DNA from: Williamsia sp.
GTDB lineage: Bacteria; Bacteroidota; Bacteroidia; Chitinophagales; Chitinophagaceae
DNA: 64,000 nucleotides
Assembly (NCBI GenBank): GCA_015069695.1
Contig: JADCRZ010000006.1
Span: forward strand, 124,001 to 188,000
Reading direction: 5' to 3'
The notes under the pieces: model-generated
The model's input: only the letters and a program-made list of their open reading frames with translations
What the model was told of the DNA's origin: nothing
Databases searched by the model: none
Translations under genes and position numbers: made by a program
In this document: positions 19,786 through 27,876 of the stretch, piece by piece
How positions within the stretch are numbered: position 1 is the stretch's first letter
Layout: each line of letters opens with the position of its first letter

Positions 19786-20607
19786 GTGACCAAATTTTTA
19801 CTTTCAATCTTTTTTTTAGTTGGACATTTTGCGTTTGGTCAAAGTGCGGACTCTATAAACAAAATAGTTTTCTCGTATGGCAAAAGCCATAACTCTTGGG
19901 GCGACCCGGGAATTTACGGCAGAGGTGAGGTAATTGAATTATTAAAAACTACAAGTGGCGACTTTAAAATATCACGACACTTTACAACTACCGAATCGGC
20001 AGGCAATGATGGAAAAACCTTTAGCAAGGACACAACGCAATTAAGCACAAAGACATTAAAGATTATCAACAAGGGGAAAATTCAATCTTGGTTGACACAA
20101 CTGAATACAAATAAAGAGAACTTTACTGTAGCATTTATCAAACCCAAACTAACAATACCTACAAAAAAAGAAATCCTTCAAGTTGCCAAAAAGTATGACA
20201 AACTATGGATGCTAACAGACAGCGACTTTGATAGAGAAGATAAAGCAGATGCAAGGAAAGGCATAAATGAAATGAAAAAATTTGTAGGACTTGATTCATT
20301 TTTAATTTTCAAAAGACCGACCATTGAATACGATATGGTTGTAATTGACAGTTACAACGGACTTCGTGTATTGACAATTCAAAATAATGACACAACCGAA
20401 TATCGTTGCCAGTTTTTTCAACCGCTTGGACAGCCGGTTATTTGTTATCATCATAAAAATTATATGAAAGGATTAAAAGTTTTTAATTTGGAAGCCAATA
20501 CATCTACTCAAAAGCTTTTACCTAAAAGTTCAATGATTAATAAAGTTCTTGACCTTAACAACATAAAAGAAGAGTACATTAAATGGTACCTTGACAAGAG
20601 GCTGTAG
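19786..20607 (+). CDS. Exported protein of unknown function (cassette 1)
   Basis: 273 aa. It has a clean signal peptide (KFLLSIFFLVGHFAFGQS) and so is periplasmic or outer-membrane. I do not recognise the family. The body is rich in Lys, Thr and Asn, with the mid region KKEILQVAKKYDKLWMLTDSDFD and a C-terminal helix EEYIKWYLDKRL. The start is GTG at 19786, 45 bp after the R' core; no better ATG precedes the signal sequence. The codon use is AT-rich, unlike the GH172 gene to the left. It is flanked by complementary half-sites and so would form one complete cassette. Confidence 0.75.
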   Translation: MTKFLLSIFFLVGHFAFGQSADSINKIVFSYGKSHNSWGDPGIYGRGEVIELLKTTSGDFKISRHFTTTESAGNDGKTFSKDTTQLSTKTLKIINKGKIQSWLTQLNTNKENFTVAFIKPKLTIPTKKEILQVAKKYDKLWMLTDSDFDREDKADARKGINEMKKFVGLDSFLIFKRPTIEYDMVVIDSYNGLRVLTIQNNDTTEYRCQFFQPLGQPVICYHHKNYMKGLKVFNLEANTSTQKLLPKSSMINKVLDLNNIKEEYIKWYLDKRL

Positions 20608-20626
20608 GACACAAAACGGCTACCAA

Positions 20627-20708
20627 TCGAGTAGGCGGCCCTGCCACTTGTAAGTGACAGGGAGCGCCTCTCACACCACTGTACGTACGGGCCGCGTATA
20701 CAGCGGTT
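20627..20708 (-). ncRNA. Group II intron domains V and VI
   Basis: Domain V (20675-20708, minus) reads AACCGCTGTATACG, a short loop, then CGTACGTACAGTGGT. The lower stem ACCGCTGT/ACAGTGGT pairs with one G-U, and a two-base bulge (CGTACGT against ATACG) is present, as required for the catalytic hairpin. Domain VI follows as AGGCG...CGCCT enclosing CCCTGTCACTT/AAGTGGCAGGG. Confidence 0.8.
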
Positions 20709-22164
20709 CATTAAATTGCGAAGATACCTTCAAGTAGTGTTCGAGCATGGACTCATATCCTCGTTTTCTCAATCTCTCCAACGTGACGGTGGTTCCCAGT
20801 ATCGGACTCTGTGCTACAGCCCATCCACCCTTTCTCGTTCTGCTCCATAAATAGGCGTGTTGCCGCTCTACACCTAAGCGCATCAGATTTTTCCTTTTGC
20901 GTTCAGGCTTCTTCCAGTCATGCCATATGCAGTAACGCAGCCGGTTCCTTACCCACCCATCCAGGTCCCTGATCTTGACCACCATACTTGCCATGCGGAA
21001 GTAATTTATCCAGCCTCTCTGCACTTCCTTGAGTTGCCGGATGCGCTCAGCCAGACTGTGTGGAGTGGTTTTTCTCGTGATGGATTTGAGCTTCTCTTTG
21101 AGTGTTTTCCACCCCTTCTCGCTCACCACCATCTGATATTTACCTCTTGTGCCCTTCTGATACATGGGTACAAATCTGTACCCCAGTATCTGGAACTGCA
21201 CCGGTTTTCGTATACCACTTTTCTGTCTGCTGATGGGCAGCTTGAGCTTGTTCTTTAGAAATAGAAATATAGCGTTACCTGCCTTCTTTGCCTGGTTTGC
21301 ACTCTTGGTGTAGATGCTGAAATCATCGGCAAACCTCACGTACTTCCATCCTCGCTTTTCCAGCTCCTTATCCAGCTCATGCAGCATGATGTTGGACAAA
21401 ATGGGGCTCAGCGGACTTCCTTGAGGAATGCCTTTTCTGCGTTTGGTCAGCACACCATTGATTACCATGGGCGCACGTAACCATTTGCGGATCAGGCGCA
21501 GCACCAGCGGACACTTTACCTTGTTGTACAGCAGTTGTAACAACAAACAGTGATCCACTTCATCGAAGAAGGCTTTAAGGTCTATATCGACGATGTGCTG
21601 ATATCCCTGGTGAATGTACTCATGAGCCTGCCCCAGGCACTGGTGGGCGTTTTTGTTGGGCCTGAAACCATAACTGTGTTCTTTGAACTCAAACTCGAAT
21701 AAGGGTGTGATGACCTGAGCCACACACTGCTGAAGCCATCTCTCGGACACCGTTGGGATGCCGAGCAAACGGGATTTTCCTTCGCTCTTGGGAATGGATA
21801 CCCCTAAGATGGCTTGAGGCAGGTAGCGACCGTTGAGCATGCTGGTGGCTATAGCTTCTCTGTTTTGTTTAACAAAGTGCTTCAGCTCACTCAAGGACAT
21901 ACCATCCACACCTGCAGAACCTTTGTTCTGCATGACATGGCGGTATGCCAGGTGCATGTTTTTACGGTTAATTACCCGCTCAATCATCTTTCTACTTGTA
22001 GTTTTCTCTGTTCCTCTTAACGCATGGCTGTATAATACTCCATGCAGCATTTGGAACAACTTAATGTTTGGTCCTTCACTGCTTTGTGAGACCTCCGCCT
22101 TTATCCTGTGAGGTGACGGCTCGTTGCTGCAGCTACTATGACCTCTGCTGACTTCCTGGCTCAA
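20671..22164 (-). CDS. ltrA: Group II intron reverse transcriptase/maturase
   Basis: Up to 497 aa, encoded in intron domain IV. The reverse-transcriptase blocks are clear: RT0/1 (NMHLAYRHVMQNKGSAGVDGM), PKSEGKSRLLGIPTVSERWLQQ, YGFRPNKNAHQCL, DIDLKAFFDEVDH, RKGIPQGSPLSPILSNIML, and the catalytic box YVRFADDF (FADD rather than YADD). The C-terminal GIIM maturase domain follows (VQRGWINYFRMA; DLDGWVRNRLRYCIWHDWKK). No HNH endonuclease domain is present. The true start may be a Met inside residues 1-60. The last dozen codons read through RNA domain V, so protein and ribozyme sequence overlap there. It promotes splicing and retromobility of its own intron. Confidence 0.95.
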   Translation of the reverse strand: MSQEVSRGHSSCSNEPSPHRIKAEVSQSSEGPNIKLFQMLHGVLYSHALRGTEKTTSRKMIERVINRKNMHLAYRHVMQNKGSAGVDGMSLSELKHFVKQNREAIATSMLNGRYLPQAILGVSIPKSEGKSRLLGIPTVSERWLQQCVAQVITPLFEFEFKEHSYGFRPNKNAHQCLGQAHEYIHQGYQHIVDIDLKAFFDEVDHCLLLQLLYNKVKCPLVLRLIRKWLRAPMVINGVLTKRRKGIPQGSPLSPILSNIMLHELDKELEKRGWKYVRFADDFSIYTKSANQAKKAGNAIFLFLKNKLKLPISRQKSGIRKPVQFQILGYRFVPMYQKGTRGKYQMVVSEKGWKTLKEKLKSITRKTTPHSLAERIRQLKEVQRGWINYFRMASMVVKIRDLDGWVRNRLRYCIWHDWKKPERKRKNLMRLGVERQHAYLWSRTRKGGWAVAQSPILGTTVTLERLRKRGYESMLEHYLKVSSQFNEPLYTRPVRTVV

Positions 22165-22603
22165 ATTGCTTTGAAGCAGGATCTCCCCCGGTAAGGTAAA
22201 TAGCCTTCCGATTACCGCTGCTGCATCTACACAACTGAACTAATCATTTAGGACTTCGTAATGATGTGCTTACTCATCCGTTCAGTTATGCCTCCTATGC
22301 AGTTTCTGTTCGTCAGGGCAATCTTTTGCAGTCCGGCTTACTTCAGTGCATGGATTACTCCACACCACCTTGCCGCTTGCTAATGCTTCGGGGTACTACC
22401 CCCGCGCATGAGAGACTTTCACTCTCCGGCTTCCTTTTAAAGAACTATATTTACCATTCAGGGCACACACATGAGTATTGCCAATAGTGGGGCTGGACGA
22501 TGGAGCATTCAACTATAAATCACTATTTTACTTCTGTAGTTATTGAAGCTGACGCTTTTAAATATCGCAACTTCATAAACTCTTTAACTTTGTACGCCAC
22601 TTT

Positions 22604-23080
22604 ATGGAACTTACTTTAGAACAGTTAACTAAAGACATATCCAACGTTGACCTGGAAGATATTTTATCTTGTTGGCAATGGCAGCTGGCAGGCATGCAAG
22701 CTGTAATAACGATTTCTGCTCTGGGTGACATTTTCTTGTTGGGACACGACAGCGCAGTTTATTGGCTTCAAGCCGACGCAGGTGACCTGACTAAAGTAGC
22801 TGAGTCGTTGGAGCAATACAAGCACTTTTTATGTGATGATGAAAAGATTGACAATTGGTTTCTTCCTTCGCTTGTTGAGAAACTGATAACTGCGGGCAAG
22901 ACACTGAAAGAAAGTGAAGTGTACAGCTACAAGAAACCTCCAGTTATCGGAGGGGAATACTCGGTTGACAATATTGCGCCAACAGATATGAGTGCTCATT
23001 TTGCATGTAGTGGACAAATTTGTGAGCAGATAAAAGATTTGCCAGACGGAACAAAGGTTCGTATCAAGTACGAACAATAA
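22604..23080 (+). CDS. DUF1851 (Tdi1-like immunity) domain protein (cassette 2)
   Basis: 158 aa, cytoplasmic. The DUF1851 hallmarks are visible: ISALGDIFLLGHDSAVYWLQ followed by AGDLTKVAES, a WFLPSLVEKLITAGKTL segment, KPPVIGGEYSVDNI, and a C-terminal GQICEQIKDLPDGTKVRI. This domain is shared with the T6SS immunity protein Tdi1, so a toxin-neutralising role is possible, but no toxin gene is adjacent. ATG follows the R' core by only 5 bp. TTGTACGCC at 22590-22598 and GGCGTACAA at 23087-23095 are perfect complements flanking this gene. Confidence 0.85.
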   Translation: MELTLEQLTKDISNVDLEDILSCWQWQLAGMQAVITISALGDIFLLGHDSAVYWLQADAGDLTKVAESLEQYKHFLCDDEKIDNWFLPSLVEKLITAGKTLKESEVYSYKKPPVIGGEYSVDNIAPTDMSAHFACSGQICEQIKDLPDGTKVRIKYEQ

Positions 23081-23086
23081 AACGGC

Positions 23087-23290
23087 GGCGTACAACACGA
23101 AGTTTTGCGTCTGCAAGGCAGGACGAGTAAATTCTAATTAGCAGGAATACTATCAGCTACATATTAAGCAGACCGAACACGGATGAGCATCCAAATATAT
23201 TTTCATCTTTTGTAACTTACGTCGGCTAAAGTTCCGGACTAGACATTTTTCAGGGCCCCGCCGAACGTAAAGCTCTGCCCGTTGGCAGAT
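23087..23290 (+). repeat. attC-like site, about 204 bp
   Basis: R'' core GGCGTACAA (23087-23095) is followed by the arm AAGTTTTGCGTCTGC and GCAGGACG. The central part holds GTTCCGGACTAGACATT (23231-23247), also found near 35170. The right arm AACGTAAAGCTCTGCC leads to the R' core GTTGGCAGAT (23281-23290). Arms pair imperfectly. Confidence 0.6.
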
Positions 23291-23404
23291 ATGATTCGGT
23301 TGGCTATTCAACCCTTGTAAGTAAACTTAGAATTGCACAAGTTGATAAGAATTGATTATTAAGAGCCATGAATCGACTAGAGCGATCATATAAATTCTAA
23401 AATA

Positions 23405-24055
23405 ATGGAATATAAAAATAATATTTCCAAATTTGTTGCCGGCTTTACAATTTTATCAATTGTTTCTTGCTCAGGCCTTCCAGGAGAGGATACGATTAAA
23501 AAAGTTATTTACACAAAAGAAGAAGGACGTTCAAAAGAAGAATTGAATTTTATCACAATTAATCCGTGCGGATCCGGAGCAACTCTAAAAATCCCCAAAA
23601 GTTTCACACTTATCACTGTACTTTCTAATTCGGAAATCTCAGAAAAACGTTTTGAGAACGTCAAGAAGGCAAAGGAAATTCTCGACAATTTATCAATTGA
23701 CAATATAATTTTAATGGACAAAATAAATGACGAAACATTTACTAATGCAATGGATGAATTGATTAAAAAAGAAGTTTACAATATCAAACTGACAGAAAGG
23801 GCAAATACGTTTATTGTGGGTCAAACTGGTGATGATTATTTGCTATCAATGTATGACCTAAATCAAATCAATATCGACAAAACAACAAAGATTGCCGACG
23901 ATACACTTGACATCAAATACCACCTTGCATACACACTTGTCTATAAAGCTATCGAGAAGATATGTCCAAGGGAAAATAATTATGATGGACCAAATATAAA
24001 TAACAGTTCTACAGTTAGACTCATTAAGAAAAAAGGGGAATGGGTCTCTAATTAG
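23405..24055 (+). CDS. Lipoprotein of unknown function (cassette 3)
   Basis: 216 aa. Signal peptide ending in the lipobox SIVSCSG (Cys about residue 22), so membrane-anchored. The rest is a very AT-rich, Asp/Glu/Lys/Ile-rich domain with no motif I recognise; TLDIKYHLAYTLVYKAIEKICPRE looks helical. It lies between half-sites TTGGCAGAT (23282) and ATCTACCAA (24059), which pair at 8 of 9 positions. About 115 bp of leader separates the R' core from the ATG. Confidence 0.7.
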   Translation: MEYKNNISKFVAGFTILSIVSCSGLPGEDTIKKVIYTKEEGRSKEELNFITINPCGSGATLKIPKSFTLITVLSNSEISEKRFENVKKAKEILDNLSIDNIILMDKINDETFTNAMDELIKKEVYNIKLTERANTFIVGQTGDDYLLSMYDLNQINIDKTTKIADDTLDIKYHLAYTLVYKAIEKICPRENNYDGPNINNSSTVRLIKKKGEWVSN

Positions 24056-24058
24056 CAC

Positions 24059-24259
24059 ATCTACCAACATTGCGTTTTACGCAAGCGGGGCGGACGGATG
24101 GGCAGGCATCAGCGTCAGCTATATATAACCATTTGCTATGGGGGGGGAATAGATCAGAGCGATAAATTAAACAATCAACATTAACTTAGCATCGAGCTGC
24201 GGTCATCGGGGGACGTAAAATGTCGTCCCGCATGCGTAAAGCGCTGGCCGTTGGCTGTA
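24059..24259 (+). repeat. attC-like site, about 201 bp
   Basis: R'' ATCTACCAAC at 24059, then arm GCGTTTTACGCAAGCGGGGC. The right arm read on the opposite strand is GCGCTTTACGCATGCGGGAC, so the arms pair along about 20 nt with few mismatches. The R' core GTTGGCTGTA ends at 24259. This is one of the clearest palindromes in the array. Confidence 0.65.
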
Positions 24260-24296
24260 ATTACCAAAGAGCCTTTCGTTTTTAAATGTAAATCAT

Positions 24297-24671
24297 TTGG
24301 AAAACGCAATAAAATATGATCAGTCATTCTGGGATAAAGTTTTAGATAACCTTAATAAAGGACAATATGTTAAGGAATTTGCCAACCTTGGGACTATTGC
24401 TTTTGAAGTAATTGACGAACCAAGTTGTAAAACTTTTATTAAATGGGACAGTGATGGGTTTGCGAAAATTATTGGCGCAACTGATAATTTAATCGCAACA
24501 TTTTCGGCCACAGTTGTAAATTGGGATAAATTCATTGACGGCAAATTTAATGCAGCACAAGGCGTTTTACTTGGAAAAATTAAATTTTCCGGATCGCTAA
24601 GAAAAATTATAAAATACGTTGGCGCCTTTAATCACTTGGCCAAATGTGGAAAAATAGCAACCAAAAACTAG
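24297..24671 (+). CDS. SCP2-sterol-transfer-like small protein (cassette 4, first gene)
   Basis: 124 aa from a TTG start; no ATG is available between the R' core and the coding region. The pattern (TIAFEVIDEPSCKTFIKWDSDGF, then NLIATFSATVVNWDKFIDGKFNAAQGVLLGKIKFSGSLRKI) resembles SCP2-like domains. These have a short beta-sheet, a threshold Trp and a G-x-I-x-x-x-G segment, and bind lipids or fatty acyl ligands. The assignment is moderate. It is 4 bp upstream of the next gene, so both are co-translated as a two-gene cassette. Confidence 0.65.
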   Translation: MENAIKYDQSFWDKVLDNLNKGQYVKEFANLGTIAFEVIDEPSCKTFIKWDSDGFAKIIGATDNLIATFSATVVNWDKFIDGKFNAAQGVLLGKIKFSGSLRKIIKYVGAFNHLAKCGKIATKN

Positions 24672-24675
24672 ACAT

Positions 24676-25221
24676 ATGGACATCTTATCACTTCACAATT
24701 TGGAACCTGAAGAATGGTTGGATATGAATGCAGCAAATCAAGTAGCATGTGCAGGGAACCAACATACTTGCCTTCCTCAAATTTTTATCCCGGCTTTAGA
24801 CAAAAGGTTTGATTTAAAATTTGAAGGGCAAGGTGAATCAACACTTATCGGACACAACTTAGGGCCTCGTGCATTAATTTGGAAGAACACCGAATTATTT
24901 GGCGAGCATGAGGAACTCGGAAAATTGAAAGTATCATTAAAAGAGAACGTAGATCATGCTGGAACAATAATTCCGTTAAAAGGTGGAGAATCATTTCCTG
25001 CTTTTAACAGAAACACATATTTTTTTGTAATGGAAATTGAAAATATTGGTAGAATGATTAGCGAAAGACCTGCCATTGTTGAAGCCATAATTGATGCAGT
25101 TCCCCCGACTGCAACATATACATTTAAAAATGGCCCATTGAATTTCTATTTAGAAGGTGATTTAGAAAAACAGACGGTAATGATTTTGGAAAAGGCACAA
25201 ACCCATGTAAGCCCTTATTAA
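24676..25221 (+). CDS. Unknown protein (cassette 4, second gene)
   Basis: 181 aa, cytoplasmic, no signal or membrane segment. It has two Cys close together (CAGNQHTC), a Gly-rich part GQGESTLIGHNLGPRALIW, and a C-terminal part FKNGPLNFYLEGDLEKQTVMI. I do not recognise the family. Coupling by 4 bp to the SCP2-like gene suggests that the two proteins act together. The half-site TACAGCCA (25230-25237) just after the stop complements TTGGCTGTA at the 5' end of this cassette in 8 of 9 positions. Confidence 0.7.
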   Translation: MDILSLHNLEPEEWLDMNAANQVACAGNQHTCLPQIFIPALDKRFDLKFEGQGESTLIGHNLGPRALIWKNTELFGEHEELGKLKVSLKENVDHAGTIIPLKGGESFPAFNRNTYFFVMEIENIGRMISERPAIVEAIIDAVPPTATYTFKNGPLNFYLEGDLEKQTVMILEKAQTHVSPY

Positions 25222-25229
25222 GCTATAAC

Positions 25230-25525
25230 TACAGCCAGTCGACTAAGCAAGGTATGATGTACCCCGGAATGAGGACAGGTAGTTAAGATAGAATTTTTTA
25301 TCCTTGAATTACCTACATCATAACATCATTTAAGACAAAAAAGCAGCATTGAAACCGCATTGAAGTCATGTTGATATACAAGCACGAACCGCTAACACAT
25401 GCTTGCTGCCATTGCGACTGACGAAAGTCACTTAACAACATCTTTCTTTCCATCTTTATCTCTACATTTGAGCTGACGTTTCGCTCTCTCCGCTACGGCC
25501 TGCAAGCAACGAGCTGTTGGCTGTC
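25230..25525 (+). repeat. attC-like region, possibly a site plus a remnant
   Basis: R'' TACAGCCA at 25230 closes cassette 4. A second R''-like core, CCGCTAACA (25389-25397), followed by TGCTTGCTGCC pairs with the right arm GGCCTGCAAGCAAC before the R' core TTGGCTGTC (25517-25525). The 25238-25388 part has no ORF and may be a decayed cassette. Confidence 0.5.
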
Positions 25526-25563
25526 AGCTTAGCGGACATCCTAACAAATCAGAAGCTAATATA

Positions 25564-26264
25564 TTGAAATACTTAATTTCAACACTTACACTTTTCTTGT
25601 TCATATTGGGCCTACTGACATTATTAGGAACATTTCGCCCGGGTCTAAGTATTTACACTGTTGTACTAACTATTTCAACTTTAGTAGGCATCATCACGTA
25701 TTTTTCAGACAAGCTACTTGGTTTGACAATTATTTTGATTGTTTCAGTCGCTTGGCTATTCAGGTATTTTGAGCGTAGTGCTTTTTTTTATTGTATGATC
25801 CTAAAAATTTAGGCAGGTGGACACTTGTTTTGCCCATCATTGCAACTACGATCCCTCTATTTTTTCTTTCATATACTCAAAAGCGAAAATTATCAGGTAA
25901 GACAATTACAATTAAACGCTCCATAATTTTACTTTTTCTTATCCCCTTTCTTGCTTCATTATCATTTATTAGGAAATGTCACACGAATGAGTTCAATTGT
26001 TGGCATTATATTGGCAAATCAAACAATGATTACAAGATTACTTTTGCTGTTATACCAGAGCATTTATTCGAGGCTTATTGTGACTCAAAAGAATTAAAAG
26101 ATTTTGTTTTAAAGAATGGAATTAAAGACGAGTATAGAGAAGGAATGTATTGCCCAGAGACAAGGATTGAGATTGTAACAAGGCTTAAAAAATCACTTCA
26201 ATTTCAATTGTCGGTTTTCATAACACCACGACAGATAAATACTATAATCTTCCAGGCAAAATAG
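25564..26264 (+). pseudogene. Membrane protein gene split by a frameshift at a T8 run (cassette 5)
   Basis: Two overlapping frames, 25564-25812 (82 aa, TTG start) and 25791-26264, look like one protein. The first gives three hydrophobic helices. The second continues with helices (LVLPIIATTIPLFFLSYT; IILLFLIPFLASLSF) and a soluble C-terminal domain of about 90 residues. The break coincides with eight T residues at 25782-25789; loss of one T would fuse the frames. It could be a real mutation, a sequencing error or slippage. The family is not recognised. Confidence 0.6.
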
Positions 26265-26319
26265 ACCTAAATCATAATCAAAGAAACGGAGATAAAAATA
26301 TTCTTAAACCTAGCTTTAC

Positions 26320-26367
26320 GTTGTAAGACAAAAGCCGAACAGCCAACAATGGTATTGCTGTGCGCAA
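26320..26367 (+). repeat. Short, possibly deleted attC-like site
   Basis: CGTTGTAAGAC (26319-26329) resembles an R' core. GAACAGCCAAC (26337-26347) complements the R' of cassette 5 almost fully. ATTGCTGTGCGCA follows and runs straight into the next gene, so the site lacks the usual long central part. Confidence 0.4.
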
Positions 26368-26377
26368 ATTGACATCA

Positions 26378-27079
26378 ATGCTAACATCAAAAGATTTATT
26401 GTATAAAGCCTTAGACTACGATGGATTTTGGAATGCTTCAAAACGTATGACAAATTCCAAGCCTTCCCAAGCCCGCAAATTGCAATTGGACAAACTTTTA
26501 GCTGCATTCAATATCTCAAAGGAAAATGTGCAAGCCGAATCTCAAGTAGCTCGGAATGTTGATAAAGATCACAAGGCAATCACAGTATATGCGGTTTCAA
26601 ATCGTTCGAAACCAATGAATAGACTTGAGTACGTAAAAACCTTGACAGATTTCAAGTACTTCAGTTCAGGGGAATTTTTAGCAGATAAGGATCGATCAAA
26701 GTATAAAGCCTTTATAAAGCAGACTGTTGTAAAAGCCAAACAAATTTTTCCAGCGCATTCAGAGGCAATTGACACTGAACCGATAAATTTAGTGCATTTG
26801 TTTCATACTCTATACAATTTTAGACTTAGCGTATACCATATGTTTAACTACAGCTTTAATGCCAGAACACAAGAACAATTTTCAATTGAAAATGATTATA
26901 GTTTGTACTTGAGGAAACAGTTTACAAAATCAATGAACAATAATTTATCTGAAGTTGATAAACTTCTTTACATTCTTATTGACCCTGCAAAAAGAAAATT
27001 CAAGGAAGATGAAACAGGTTATCCACATTATGACTTTGAAGCGCTTGACAAAGAATGGAAGGAAGGTTTACGTCAGTAA
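26378..27079 (+). CDS. Unknown soluble protein (cassette 6)
   Basis: 233 aa from ATG 26378 (MLTSKDLLYK); an in-frame GTG at 26360 would lie inside the recombination site and is less likely. No signal peptide. The protein is basic and helical, with SKPSQARKLQLDKLLAAFNISKENV and a central NLVHLFHTLYNFRLSVYHMFNYSF. I do not recognise it. It is AT-rich like its neighbours. The half-site TTCTGCGCCCAA follows the stop at once and partly complements TGTGCGCA before the gene. Confidence 0.65.
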   Translation: MLTSKDLLYKALDYDGFWNASKRMTNSKPSQARKLQLDKLLAAFNISKENVQAESQVARNVDKDHKAITVYAVSNRSKPMNRLEYVKTLTDFKYFSSGEFLADKDRSKYKAFIKQTVVKAKQIFPAHSEAIDTEPINLVHLFHTLYNFRLSVYHMFNYSFNARTQEQFSIENDYSLYLRKQFTKSMNNNLSEVDKLLYILIDPAKRKFKEDETGYPHYDFEALDKEWKEGLRQ

Positions 27080-27080
27080 A

Positions 27081-27258
27081 TTCTGCGCCCAAAAAGTGCA
27101 TTGCCAAAGGCGCAACCGACATTTCGCAGTATCAGTAATTGTCCTTTTAATGAGCTACATACACAGCCTGCCCCTATATTATTAAGTATGTATTTCATCT
27201 TAAACTGTAGTAGTTCTATTTGGCTTTGGCAATCGGCTGACAGGAATGCTGCTACCGC
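27081..27258 (+). repeat. attC-like site, about 178 bp
   Basis: R'' TTCTGCGCCCAA (27081-27092). Arms ATTGCCAAAG (27100-27109) and CTTTGGCAAT (27224-27233) are perfect complements. R' is GCTGCTACCGC (27248-27258), which pairs with GCGGCTAGCAGC (27799-27810) at the far end of the same cassette with one bulged base. Confidence 0.6.
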
Positions 27259-27344
27259 ACCTTCAGCAATGCTGAACTGTTACTGGCAAACTGATCACCA
27301 TTTGCAAACTCGGTCATACTAAGAGATTATGATATAAGCAACTC

Positions 27345-27791
27345 ATGGAAGCAGACATCATTTCGGTTCTAAAACGCGTTAGCAGCAATAGCTGTAAATA
27401 TCCTTTAAAGTTAAAACATGCTGCCGGCTTGGAACAGATCCGAGCAGCCGAGGAACGTTTAAAATTAGCTCTGCCGGTTGAGATATTTAGCTTTTACTGT
27501 TATTCTAATGGTGCTGAAGGTGACGACAATATTTTCAATATTCTGCCGGTTGAAGAACTTCAATTGAAAAAAGATGAGAATGGCAACTGCGTAGTTTTCT
27601 CAGAATATCTGATTTATTCGGAAGTTTGCGGATTTGTGCCTGACACTGCCAATCACAACTCTTTCTCAGTAGTTAGACGGATTGGATCAACGCCGATTGA
27701 CAATTATGCTTTTCCTGTTCCCGTATGCTATTCACTCGGTGAATATGTGCAAATTTGTTCTCGGGAGGGAACTTTTGGTATTTGGTCGTAA
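27345..27791 (+). CDS. SMI1/KNR4-family protein (cassette 7)
   Basis: 148 aa. The SMI1/KNR4 (SUKH) pattern is present: AAGLEQIRAAEERLKLALPVEI, FYCYSNGAEGDDNIFNILPVEELQ, and a late VPVCYSLGEYVQI. SUKH proteins include many immunity proteins against contact-dependent or polymorphic toxins, and no cognate toxin is nearby. It begins with ATG 86 bp after the R' core, with complementary half-sites on both sides. Confidence 0.85.
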   Translation: MEADIISVLKRVSSNSCKYPLKLKHAAGLEQIRAAEERLKLALPVEIFSFYCYSNGAEGDDNIFNILPVEELQLKKDENGNCVVFSEYLIYSEVCGFVPDTANHNSFSVVRRIGSTPIDNYAFPVPVCYSLGEYVQICSREGTFGIWS

Positions 27792-27798
27792 CTTAAAA

Positions 27799-27850
27799 GC
27801 GGCTAGCAGCCAGTTTTACACAAGTGGGGATAATTGTCCAGTTAAGTAAT
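27799..27850 (+). repeat. attC-like left part
   Basis: GCGGCTAGCAGCCAGTTTTAC is the R''-L'' side of a site closing cassette 7. A matching right half was not found before the next gene, so the site is short or damaged. Confidence 0.4.
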
Positions 27851-27876
27851 TTAGCCATGTTTAAATTGAGCTAAAG

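Larger units (their letters stand above)
20626..22470 (-). mobile_element. Group II intron, apparently full length (1845 nt)
   Basis: Read on the minus strand, the element begins GTGTGTGCCC, matching the GUGYG 5' consensus, at 22470. It ends CTACTCGAT at 20626, matching the terminal AY. A 34-nt domain V lies at 20675-20708, followed by a domain VI hairpin. Domain IV carries the maturase gene. Its removal restores an attC-like R'' core, CAT|TGGTAGCC on the minus strand. The orientation is opposite to all cassette genes. Known group IIC-attC introns also sit in attC sites in this relative orientation; membership in that class is inferred, not proven. Confidence 0.85.
20618..22598 (+). repeat. 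attC-like site interrupted by a group II intron
   Basis: Left part GGCTACCA (20618-20625) and right part from 22471 (ATGAGTATTGCC) join into one site when the intron 20626-22470 is removed. The restored site runs GGCTACCAATGAGTATTGCC, then a GGGGCTGGACG segment, a central part with CTATAAAT (22513-22520), and ends in the R' core TTGTACGCC (22590-22598), about 136 bp in all. GGCTACCAA is the exact complement of TTGGTAGCC at the 5' end of the same cassette. Confidence 0.65.

Noticed and set aside
20671-22164. Reverse transcriptase as a retron, DGR or defence RT
   Set aside because: It has the GIIM maturase domain and sits in an RNA with proper group II intron ends and domain V; no variable-repeat or retron features.
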